In this document: in pieces, positions 55,943-64,000 of the stretch
How the letters are laid out: each line of letters opens with the position of its first letter
Position numbering within the stretch: the first letter of the stretch is position 1
Assembly: GCA_003225315.1 (NCBI GenBank)
Contig: QHZD01000028.1
Location: 1 to 64,000, forward strand
Origin: Acidobacteriota bacterium
GTDB lineage: Bacteria > Acidobacteriota > Terriglobia > Acidiferrales > UBA7541
Direction of reading: 5' to 3'
Length of the DNA stretch: 64,000 nt
The notes under the pieces: model-generated
What the model was told of the DNA's origin: nothing
What the model saw: the letters and a program-made list of their open reading frames with translations, nothing else
The model's database searches: none
Position numbers and translations under genes: made by a program

Positions 55943-56316
55943 GACACTTTCTTTTCTACGAGCAAACTCTCGATCTTCTCGCTCAAACGGGCAAAATCAA
56001 CCGGCTTCGTGTCATAGTCATCGCAACCAATACCAAGCGCCTTTTCCCGGTCGCTTACCATGGCATGCGCAGTTAGCGCGATGATGGGGATATGACGAGT
56101 CAATGCGTTGGCTTTCAAGAGGCGAGTGACTTCCCAGCCATCCATCGCGGGCAGGCTTATGTCCATCAGAATGAGGTCAGGCGCTTCCGAACGCGCCAGC
56201 GAATAGCCCTTTTCGCCATCCTGGGCCGTTACGACGGTGTATCCTTTCTTCTGGAGCCGCCGTGAAAGCATGTCCCGATTCATTTCGTTGTCTTCGACTA
56301 GCAGGATCTTCGGCAT
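55939..56316 (-). CDS. Single-domain response regulator
   Basis: MPKILLVEDNEMNRDMLSRRLQKKGYTVVTAQDGEKGYSLARSEAPDLILMDISLPAMDGWEVTRLLKANALTRHIPIIALTAHAM; ORF opens at 56430. Confidence 0.95.
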   Translation of the reverse strand: MPKILLVEDNEMNRDMLSRRLQKKGYTVVTAQDGEKGYSLARSEAPDLILMDISLPAMDGWEVTRLLKANALTRHIPIIALTAHAMVSDREKALGIGCDDYDTKPVDFARLSEKIESLLVEKKVS

Positions 56317-56317
56317 G

Positions 56318-58378
56318 TCAGTTTCTCCTAGTCTTAGGAACCCTAGCTCCGACAGTCTTGCGGCTGGCTGGACTTTCCGCAACATAGGATAAGGGGACCG
56401 AATTAATGTCCGTGATAGAAGTGCGCGCAACCCTGTGTTTTTCTACAAGAACTGCAAGACGGTCGCGATCGACCGGTTTGATAAGATAATTGGAAGCGCC
56501 CATGTCCAGGCCCATCGCTTCATTGTCGACGATGGTGACCATTATGACGGGAATATCAGCCAACTTGGAATCGCTCTTGAGCTTGTTTAAGACGGTCCAT
56601 CCGTCGCACTCGGGCATTACAACGTCAAGCGTTATGAGCAGGGGATCAACTTGCTTGGCAAGCCGAAGGCCTTCTTCGCCGTTCGCGGCCGCGACCACAT
56701 GGAAATCCAGTTTTGAGAGGAAGCGGGACATCAGATCGCGCACCGACGGGTCATCGTCTATCACCAGGATCGTTTCCATGCCGGCCTTGGTCTCGGACGG
56801 TGCCGCAGGAATCTTGCTGGCGCTATCTGACTGTGCGGCTTCTGTTGTCTCGATGACAAGTTGAGCGGGTAAGCGCACCGTGAAGGCAGCACCTTGGCCA
56901 GGCTCGCTCTCCACACAGATTTGCCCTTTCATCAGTTGAACGAAGCGGTGCGTGATGGCAAGTCCCAGGCCGGTCCCACCATATTTCCTGGCAATCGAGG
57001 CGTCCGCCTGAGCAAACTCTTGAAACAAGTTTTCCTTTTGCTTGGCTGAGATGCCAATCCCGGTATCTCGCACCTGGAATTGAATCCAATCTCGATTCTC
57101 GAGCTTGATTTGATCCACATCCACGGAGACAGTACCGTGGTCCGTAAATTTGCAAGCGTTGCTCAGCAGGTTGAACAGGATTTGCCGAACCTTGGTGATG
57201 TCCGCCCGCATCGTATTCACGCTGTCCGCCAGATGAACTTGAATCGAGTTGCCATTCTTGGCCGCGGCGGGCTGGAGAGTTGTGACCATCTCCTCGATCA
57301 CCTGTGACACGTCGAAGTTCTCCAGGTGGAGCCCCATCTTGCCGGCTTCGATCTTCGACAGGTCAAGCACATCATTGATCAAGGACAACAAGTGCTTTCC
57401 GGCGCCTTGAATTTTCCGGAGGTCCTGAACATTCTCGACCTTGCCGCTATCCCTGGTTTCCTCTTCCAGCATCTCGCTATAACCGATGATGGCGTTGAGC
57501 GGAGTGCGCAACTCGTGGCTCATATTCGCGAGAAATGTGCTCTTGGCGCGGTTGGCTTCTTCCGCCGCGTGCTTGGCCTTGAGCAATTCTTCCTGCGCCT
57601 GCTTACGCTGAAATACTTCTTCCTCAAGCTCTTGCGTCCTGGTCTTCAACTCACCGTTAGTGCTCTGCAGCGCGGTATCTCGCTGTTGGATTTCGGAGAG
57701 CATAGTATTAAATCCATCGATCAATCGGCCGATTTCGTCGCCATACGTTTTGACCGCTCGGACAGCGTAATTCTTGTTTGAAGAAACCATTCGCATGGTG
57801 TCTTCCAGGTGCAAAATGGGCTTTGAAATCAGCCCTTGAAGCTTCGAGGAGACAAACAGGGCGAATAGCCCGGAAACGAGCACAAATATGATGAGGATGT
57901 TTGCATACCGTTTGGCGCGCAGACTCCATTGGCGCATGTCGGACTGCAGAAACAGCGTTCCGACGTGCTCCCCGTTTAGGGTAACTTCCTGGAAGACTTC
58001 CAGGTACCCCCCTTCAAAGCGGGTGCCTTTCTTTTGCAAATGGATGGGAAGAAACCCGGAAAACGCCGCGTTGCCTCGAAAATAATGGGCAAAGATCTTG
58101 CCGTCGGGCTTGTATAAGACAGCGGTGACAATGTCTTCTTTTGCCGTGAGAGCAGACAATGTTGCGGTCGCAGCAGGTTCGTCCTTGAACTCCATGGCTC
58201 CCGCGCTGTTGTACCCGATGATTTCAGCCTGAGTCATTAAATCCTGGCGGAGCAAGTTACGAAATGAAACGAGATCGTAAATAAGAAAGCTGACGGAGGA
58301 CAGGATCAGGGCGATGCTGCTCGTCAGCATCGTTATCAGCGTGAGTTTCCGCTTGATGGATAGATTTTGGAGGATCAT
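56318..58378 (-). CDS. Hybrid sensor histidine kinase (HAMP, HisKA, HATPase, receiver)
   Basis: STFLANMSHELRTPLNAIIGYSEMLEEE...QILFNLLSNACKFTDHG...YGGTGLGLAITHRFVQLMKGQICVESEPGQGAAFTVRLP...TILVIDDDPSVRDLMSRFLSKL. Confidence 0.97.
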   Translation of the reverse strand: MILQNLSIKRKLTLITMLTSSIALILSSVSFLIYDLVSFRNLLRQDLMTQAEIIGYNSAGAMEFKDEPAATATLSALTAKEDIVTAVLYKPDGKIFAHYFRGNAAFSGFLPIHLQKKGTRFEGGYLEVFQEVTLNGEHVGTLFLQSDMRQWSLRAKRYANILIIFVLVSGLFALFVSSKLQGLISKPILHLEDTMRMVSSNKNYAVRAVKTYGDEIGRLIDGFNTMLSEIQQRDTALQSTNGELKTRTQELEEEVFQRKQAQEELLKAKHAAEEANRAKSTFLANMSHELRTPLNAIIGYSEMLEEETRDSGKVENVQDLRKIQGAGKHLLSLINDVLDLSKIEAGKMGLHLENFDVSQVIEEMVTTLQPAAAKNGNSIQVHLADSVNTMRADITKVRQILFNLLSNACKFTDHGTVSVDVDQIKLENRDWIQFQVRDTGIGISAKQKENLFQEFAQADASIARKYGGTGLGLAITHRFVQLMKGQICVESEPGQGAAFTVRLPAQLVIETTEAAQSDSASKIPAAPSETKAGMETILVIDDDPSVRDLMSRFLSKLDFHVVAAANGEEGLRLAKQVDPLLITLDVVMPECDGWTVLNKLKSDSKLADIPVIMVTIVDNEAMGLDMGASNYLIKPVDRDRLAVLVEKHRVARTSITDINSVPLSYVAESPASRKTVGARVPKTRRN

Positions 58379-59016
58379 CCCGGCTTCCTCGTATCCGCGG
58401 CTGTGGCTTGTTGGATGATTCTCGCCAAAGTAAGCAATCTGGAACTGATCGTAAGGTCTGCCTGGTGCGCCGCCTCAACGTTGACCTCAAATCGCACTCG
58501 GTTGTCTTCCAGGACAAACCGAATCACGCCGCCGCGCTCTGCAAACCCGGGTGTTTCGCCCACTGTAAGAATTGGAAGAGTCTTCACAATCTGCAGCAAC
58601 TCATCGATGTGCGCTTTTTCTGAAGACCCCACAAACAGAATTTTGCAATCCCTGAGTTCTTTGAAGTCCGTGCCCCACTTCAGCCGTTTTACGACAAAAC
58701 TCCGCGCCCCGATTTTTTTGTTTTCGACGATCTGGTCGATGAGGGCTCCGAACGGATCTGTTCCTAGAATGCCGATCACAATTGGCGAGTCAGGCTGAGC
58801 AAAAGCGGCCGACGGCCATTCTACGAATTTGGCGAAATTGTAAATGAAGCCGGCCTTAATCAAGTATTCCGATGAGTCGCGCGAGTCCGGAGTCTGGGCA
58901 AAGGCCTGCGGACTCCCACTCAGCGAAACACTGAGAGCAACGATCAGAATTCTCAGCCGCCTCAACATCAAATTACCACCCACTGGTAACCGACAATCTG
59001 AAAGCTCGCACTTCAA
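58375..59016 (-). CDS. YfiR-family (DUF4154) periplasmic protein
   Basis: SSEYLIKAGFIYNFAKFVEWPSAAFAQPDSPIVIGILGTDPFGALIDQIVENKKIGARSFVVKRL...CKILFVGSSEK...ILTVGETPGFAERGGVIRFVLEDNRVRFEVNVEAA. Confidence 0.93.
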   Translation of the reverse strand: MKCELSDCRLPVGGNLMLRRLRILIVALSVSLSGSPQAFAQTPDSRDSSEYLIKAGFIYNFAKFVEWPSAAFAQPDSPIVIGILGTDPFGALIDQIVENKKIGARSFVVKRLKWGTDFKELRDCKILFVGSSEKAHIDELLQIVKTLPILTVGETPGFAERGGVIRFVLEDNRVRFEVNVEAAHQADLTISSRLLTLARIIQQATAADTRKPG

Positions 59017-59020
59017 TCAA

Positions 59021-61216
59021 CTAAAACTTCACCGTAATACTTCCAAAGATGCTGCGCTTCACTACGGTCGGCGAGGTGTTTACGAAATCCGGCATAAATT
59101 CCAAGTGCCAGTTATTGAGCAAGTTCTGGCCGCCGATCGACAATTCCAGGCTTGTTACCGGCCTCCAGCCCAAATGCGCATCCAAAGAGTAGTAGCTCGG
59201 CAAGCCCAGGCTAGGAAGGTGGTCCACAAATCGAAGAGTTGTGTCTTGCTCGAAATGTTTCGGCAAGTCGACGGATGACCTCAAATACCATTGATGACGG
59301 GGGCTTGAGCCGTTTGGATTGTCGGGAGTCGGGTCCTGACTATCTAGATTCTTGTGTATGTCCATCTGCAGATAGCTGTAGGAGCCCATTAGTCTCCACT
59401 TGGGAACGACTTTCCAGTCTGCAAACAATTCAACGCCGTATGTTCCGCCGCTCATCTTGTTGCCGGCCACAAACGGAATGACGAAATCGGTCGGGGCAGG
59501 GCTCCCTTCGGGAAAAGGCGCACCCGGCTCCGCAGTGCGAAGATTTGAATAATTGTTGTAGAAGGTGGCTATGTCGAGCGAGAGATTCTTAGTTGCCTGC
59601 ACTCGATAACCAAGTTCGTATGCGAGGAGATCTTCGGAATTGAACTGGGAATTGAACTGACGGCTGCCGAAAACGGCCACCACCGCTGGCAAGGGTGTCG
59701 GGTTCGCAGGCGTCCCTGGGGGTATAACCTGTGAATTCAGGCGCAACCCCTCCTCGGTCAACGCCGGTGTCCGGACAGCGCGTGATACTGCGGTCCAGAT
59801 CGATTGATTTGGAGTTAGGTTCCAGAGCAATCGTGCGTTGGGCTCAATTTCGAACCCTGTAAATTCGTTGCGCTCGAATTTGGAGCCCAGCGTGATCTGC
59901 AGGCGATTGTCGACCAGGCTGATTTCATCCTGCAGGAATGTGCTGAACTGATTCAGCGTGACCTGGTTAGGCTGCAGGGAAACCGTGAAGCTGGCGTCGT
60001 TCTTGTCGCGGATCGACCGGTAGCCTAGTCCCCATACAAATTGCTGTGAGTCGCCAACGTGAAACCCGTGCTGGAAATCGAGGTCCAAAATATTCTGGTG
60101 GTCGCCGAAAAGAGAATGGTCGGTAATCGTCGTATTGTCGTAGTACATCTGCAACGACATCGAGGATCCTTCGGAAGTATGATTCCAGCGCCCAAGGATG
60201 TTTCCTCCGCTGTACTTCCCATCATTTGGGAACGTGTTGGAATACGGAGCTGATAGCGAGGCCACAGTCAGGGTCTCGTCAAACCTGCTGCGATAAATAT
60301 CTCCTTGCACCGTCAGCGAGTTAGCTCCGGCCGGTGTCCAATCCGCGCGGAATCCTCCGCGCAGGGCATCCCAGCCGTCGTGAGCCGTGATACCAGATGG
60401 ATATGCAGAAGGGCCCCAATCAAAATACTTTGTGTACGCTCGGTAGTAAGTGTTGTCGCCCAGTTTGCTGCCGAAACGAACACCGCCGGCTGCTCGTTCC
60501 TCCGTTCCGGCTCCGGCCGTCACGATCGCTGACTGCGTGGCCTTGGCCTTCTTGGTGATGACATTGATTACGCCATCGACGGCATTGGCACCCCAGAGGG
60601 TTGCTCCGGGGCCACGGATCACTTCGATCCTGTCTACATCCTCCAACATCACATCCTGGACATTCCAATACACGCCGGAAAACAGCGGAGTGTAGACACT
60701 TCGTCCGTCGATAAGTACCAGCAACTTATTGTCGAAACGTCCGTTGAAGCCGCGCGAACCAATGGCCCACTTGTTCTGATCGATTCGCGCCACTTCCAGA
60801 CCCGGGACCAGTCGCAATGCTTCGGGAATGCTGGTCGCTCCCGACCGCCGGATATCTTCTTGCGTTAGCACGAAAATCGCCGCCGCGGCGTCCGCCACTT
60901 TTTGCGAGCGCTTGGAGACGGAAGTCACCTGCATATTCCACAGGTCTTCCAAGCTCACGGCAGTAACGTCAACGTTCCGCGAATTCTGGGCCACGGCGCT
61001 ACCTGCGAGTAACACGGAGAGAAACCCAGCTAAGAAACTACGCCCAGCTTTTATCACTGGACCGGTTTTGTGTTCGCGATTTAACAACATATTTAGTTTC
61101 CCTTCTTGAAAATCGTCGGCTAGACGAGCGCGCGCTTCCTGGCGCTGAACCATCTCGGACAGTCGGATCGAGTCTTTTCCCCGTTCCCGATCATTTCGAT
61201 TCGTTTTGTCATTCAT
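59021..61216 (-). CDS. TonB-dependent receptor
   Basis: VTSVSKRSQKVADAAAAIFVLTQEDIRRSGATSIPEALRLVPGLEVARIDQNKWAIGSRGFNGRFDNKLLVLIDGRSVYTPLFSGVYWNVQDVMLEDVDRIEVIRGPGATLWGANAVDGVINVITK. Confidence 0.96.
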   Translation of the reverse strand: MNDKTNRNDRERGKDSIRLSEMVQRQEARARLADDFQEGKLNMLLNREHKTGPVIKAGRSFLAGFLSVLLAGSAVAQNSRNVDVTAVSLEDLWNMQVTSVSKRSQKVADAAAAIFVLTQEDIRRSGATSIPEALRLVPGLEVARIDQNKWAIGSRGFNGRFDNKLLVLIDGRSVYTPLFSGVYWNVQDVMLEDVDRIEVIRGPGATLWGANAVDGVINVITKKAKATQSAIVTAGAGTEERAAGGVRFGSKLGDNTYYRAYTKYFDWGPSAYPSGITAHDGWDALRGGFRADWTPAGANSLTVQGDIYRSRFDETLTVASLSAPYSNTFPNDGKYSGGNILGRWNHTSEGSSMSLQMYYDNTTITDHSLFGDHQNILDLDFQHGFHVGDSQQFVWGLGYRSIRDKNDASFTVSLQPNQVTLNQFSTFLQDEISLVDNRLQITLGSKFERNEFTGFEIEPNARLLWNLTPNQSIWTAVSRAVRTPALTEEGLRLNSQVIPPGTPANPTPLPAVVAVFGSRQFNSQFNSEDLLAYELGYRVQATKNLSLDIATFYNNYSNLRTAEPGAPFPEGSPAPTDFVIPFVAGNKMSGGTYGVELFADWKVVPKWRLMGSYSYLQMDIHKNLDSQDPTPDNPNGSSPRHQWYLRSSVDLPKHFEQDTTLRFVDHLPSLGLPSYYSLDAHLGWRPVTSLELSIGGQNLLNNWHLEFMPDFVNTSPTVVKRSIFGSITVKF

Positions 61217-61361
61217 TTACGCACCCCAGCCAAACACTTTCGGCGATCAGAATTAAGTTATTGGCCCATTTCAAACTTGGCCCATTCCTCCCGCACTTCT
61301 TGGAGTACTTCCCCAGAAAGCCCCAACTGATGGCACAAAGTTCTGCAAGCCGGAGCTCCAC

Positions 61362-62174
61362 TCATAAACCTTTCTCCCCGGCTACCGTGAAGACTGTCGA
61401 ATACGTAAGCGAGTCCGGCCGGCGAAGATATTCAAGGAACGCCCGTGACTGTTCTTCCGCTTCGCTTGCACTGCCGAGTACGCGAGCCAACTGTGGCTTG
61501 GCAATCTCCAGCTTCAATTCCCACTGGTGCAAAATGTGCGGATCAGCCTCGCCCGCGATTAAGTGGTAGCATTCGACCTGGACATCAATATTCGTCAGCC
61601 CAGCATTCCGCGCCAACCAGAAGAGTTTCCTGCCCACAAACGGATCGAAACCGGTTGCACTCAGAGCTTCCACAACTCTCTCGAGCGTTCGCTGTACCGA
61701 GGGGTCTTCCGGGTAGTGCCACAACAGTTGGCCATCCAGGTCCTGCAGCAAAACAGTGCCGCCCGGCTTGCAGACTCTGGCCATCTCAGACACGGCTCGT
61801 TCTTTTTCCTTCAAGTACTGCAACAACATTCGGCAGTACACCAGGTCGAAGCTATTGGACCGAAACTCCATCGACTGAGCATCCCCGCAAACAAATCTGA
61901 CGCGTGAATTCTCGCGGTTTTTCTCCCTGGCTTGCTGCAAACGGCCCTCGCTCACGTCTATGCCCGTTGCTTTAATTGAAGAATCCAACTGGGTTACGGC
62001 GCGCAAAATGACGCCAGGACCGCATCCCACTGAGAGGATCTCTGCGCCCGGGCAGACCCGGTGCGCCAGGTACTTTTGCACCCAGGCGTCGGGATCAACC
62101 TTGAGCTCGAGGCGCAATGCCTCGCGCGGATCCTCCATGATGTATTCCGCAGTGGCAGTGCCTTTTTGCATCAC
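61362..62174 (-). CDS. SAM-dependent methyltransferase
   Basis: VCPGAEILSVGCGPGVILRAVTQLDSSIKATGIDVSEGRLQQAREKNRENSRVRFVCGDAQSMEFRSNSFDLVYCRMLLQYLKEKERAVSEMARVCKPGGTVLLQD. Confidence 0.95.
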   Translation of the reverse strand: MMQKGTATAEYIMEDPREALRLELKVDPDAWVQKYLAHRVCPGAEILSVGCGPGVILRAVTQLDSSIKATGIDVSEGRLQQAREKNRENSRVRFVCGDAQSMEFRSNSFDLVYCRMLLQYLKEKERAVSEMARVCKPGGTVLLQDLDGQLLWHYPEDPSVQRTLERVVEALSATGFDPFVGRKLFWLARNAGLTNIDVQVECYHLIAGEADPHILHQWELKLEIAKPQLARVLGSASEAEEQSRAFLEYLRRPDSLTYSTVFTVAGEKGL

Positions 62175-63292
62175 CGTTCCTGACCTATGAGCGTTGGCTG
62201 CATGCTGTGTTTCTCAACCCGCGCCTGCAATCTCGAATAAAATCCATCCACGTGCCGGTAGAAGCGGAGCTGCCCTTCCTGTAGCCACGTTCCTTGGCAG
62301 TAATGGCGGAGGAACTCGGCCCCCAGTCGAAACAGGGCCGGCGCGGCCAATTCCTCGGCGATCACTGGAATCACGTCAAGCTCAAAGTCCTCATAAGCGG
62401 AAGACGATGCTTTAAGGAGCGCAGACACAACGTCCACTGCGTCAGCATCGGGGAGCGTGGGGTGAAGCAGCAGGTCACAGCGATTTTCGATATAGCTGAA
62501 GTTCAGTCCCAAAGGGCCGCGATACGCTATAACTGCACCGATTGGTTCATCCTTATACTCGCGGTATGCCAGCCATACGCGACGAGTCCGCCGGAGCCCC
62601 ACCTCGCTATACATGTGGTTTACCTGGGTTAGTTCAGGATCGGTTGTGAGCTGCTCCGCCGTGACGTAAATGCTCCCGCGCGCGACAGAGGCGATAAGGG
62701 TTAAGGCGTCTTCATGAGAAGCGTCATAAGGGACGATGCGAACTCTTCCCCCGGATGGTAGTGACGAATTTCTCGGCAGCGCGAAATACATATGCCGCTG
62801 AACAGAAGAAAGCGATTGCCCAATCGTCTGCACCATGGATCCGAACACTCTTGACGGAAAGCGGTTCTCTGGCCGGAACCAATTCTGATGCGACTCATCA
62901 ATGCCCTTCAGAATGCTTGCGGCCGTTCCCGCGAGCATTACCGCGCGAGAGGCTATCGGGTTATTCTCGGAAACTAGGTGTTGAGAGGTCCAACCATGAT
63001 GAGTAGTACGCCAAACTGCAATTGACGCGCGGCCTCTCTTTTTGTCACCGGCGGTCAGGACGTAAAGGAGCGAATCGCCACCGCGTAACATCCGGCGCCA
63101 ATTTTCCCGGACTTGTCCAAGGTGTGGCAAAAGGCGGGCAGCTTTATCGGGATAAAGAAAACCCGTGCGTTCATAGAGCGCGAAGATCTCGTTCACGGAC
63201 AAAGCATTGACCTGAACGCCGTAAGCGTCATAGACCTCTGACAGCCGCGGCAGGCCGCTCAGTGTCCTCTGATCTAGCGCATCTAGGGGCAT
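62171..63292 (-). CDS. Hypothetical protein, possible acyltransferase-like fold
   Basis: ORF 62171..63373; MPLDALDQRTLSGLPRLSEVYDAYGVQVNALSVNEIFALYERTGFLYPDKAARLLPHLGQVRENWRRML; 4-bp overlap with methyltransferase. Confidence 0.65.
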   Translation of the reverse strand: MPLDALDQRTLSGLPRLSEVYDAYGVQVNALSVNEIFALYERTGFLYPDKAARLLPHLGQVRENWRRMLRGGDSLLYVLTAGDKKRGRASIAVWRTTHHGWTSQHLVSENNPIASRAVMLAGTAASILKGIDESHQNWFRPENRFPSRVFGSMVQTIGQSLSSVQRHMYFALPRNSSLPSGGRVRIVPYDASHEDALTLIASVARGSIYVTAEQLTTDPELTQVNHMYSEVGLRRTRRVWLAYREYKDEPIGAVIAYRGPLGLNFSYIENRCDLLLHPTLPDADAVDVVSALLKASSSAYEDFELDVIPVIAEELAAPALFRLGAEFLRHYCQGTWLQEGQLRFYRHVDGFYSRLQARVEKHSMQPTLIGQER

Positions 63293-63806
63293 ACCGCCTC
63301 CGCGACCTTCGTCGCTACTGCGAGTCGTACCCGGACCCGGAGTCCAGATTCTCGACGTCCGCCCGAGAACCAAAGTCGGCTTGTCCGCATCTGCCGCGAG
63401 AGCCAGTCACGTCGGCACGAATCTCGGTAACACCTATCGCAAACACCAGGATTGCTGTGGACATAGCTTTAGTACTACTGGTACCTTACTAAGTCCCTTT
63501 GACGGCGAGAATGGGCCTTTCGTACCGTTTTGGGCAGTACAACTGGGGAGGGTAATAACGTCTTGGATACATCGGGGGGATCGATCAAGATTCTCGGACT
63601 TAGTTATCTTTTTCAGGACGTCGCAGTGTTCACCGAAGACCGCTGTGCTGTAAGTGACTGTCCAGAAAAGATTTAGGAACGTTTCATAGGGGTGAGTTCA
63701 GTGCTGTTCAGTACATCTTCCACCCTAGGCACAGATCGGGATCATACAGCCGTTTGGGAAACGGGTGCGAAAACCGCGTTCCGGGAGCGCCCACTGCCCC
63801 GTGCTT

Positions 63807-64000
63807 TCACCCTCTGATTTGAGAGACGGTGTTGTCTCCCACGTCTTTCTTGGCCTGTGCTGCGAGTCCCCGCAGCCACGCCTCAATTGCGGAGCGTTGC
63901 TCGGCGTCCATTTCTTCAAACAGCACGCCCATGCCGAAGATTCCAAAGCCTCCGCCAGAATGCATATAGATCACTTTGCCTTGCAGCTCGCAAGTGCTCG
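63807..64000 (-). CDS. PilZ-like domain protein, N-terminus truncated by window edge
   Basis: Reverse-strand reading ...STCELQGKVIYMHSGGGFGIFGMGVLFEEMDAEQRSAIEAWLRGLAAQAKKDVGDNTVSQIRG*. Confidence 0.7.
   Translation of the reverse strand, partial: STCELQGKVIYMHSGGGFGIFGMGVLFEEMDAEQRSAIEAWLRGLAAQAKKDVGDNTVSQIRG

Noticed and set aside
63374-63806. Small ORFs in the gap before the final PilZ gene
   Set aside because: No start context, motif or coding bias; left as intergenic.
1-64000. tRNA, rRNA and riboswitch genes
   Set aside because: Looked for T-loop-like GGTTCGA contexts and conserved rRNA or riboswitch cores; found nothing convincing by eye. A tRNAscan-SE/Infernal run would be decisive.

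Overview
This GC-rich chromosomal window looks like Acidobacteriota by gene content: an ADOP-type MacB/FtsX permease, Oar-like TonB-dependent receptors, HAF repeats and YfiR. It has no rRNA, no convincing tRNA and no CRISPR array. Left to right it holds: a truncated ADOP permease and a divergent ECF sigma/VOC pair; dusB and PilZ genes; a DUF2975/Xre membrane module; an accessory stretch of about 7.6-17.1 kb (HNH protein, orphan HicB-like protein, membrane-anchored Mrr-type endonuclease, Phd/PIN toxin-antitoxin, DUF433/DUF5615 toxin-antitoxin); a core block (YhaM-like HD protein, SurA-like PPIase, Mfd, RfaE2-like); an apparently extracytoplasmic purine salvage set; a carbohydrate-utilisation locus (MFS, GH51, isomerase, GH97, GH29, TonB receptor, IclR, alginate-lyase-like); a receiver-like/S8 protease pair; and a long minus-strand cluster joining a TonB receptor, YfiR, hybrid kinase, response regulators, GGDEF/EAL and a DevBCA exporter. 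The signals I find most worth following are: (1) four palindromes, phased to codons, inside the 3' end of dusB; (2) a DUF433/PIN toxin-antitoxin module bracketed by a duplicated 3' end of the neighbouring HD-domain gene; (3) a near-consensus promoter firing directly into an intrinsic terminator, a candidate ~45-nt RNA; (4) a membrane-anchored Mrr-family endonuclease; (5) several clear operator-like palindromes; (6) an S8 protease with Asn at the canonical catalytic Asp position. All family calls come from reading the sequence by eye; no database search was run.
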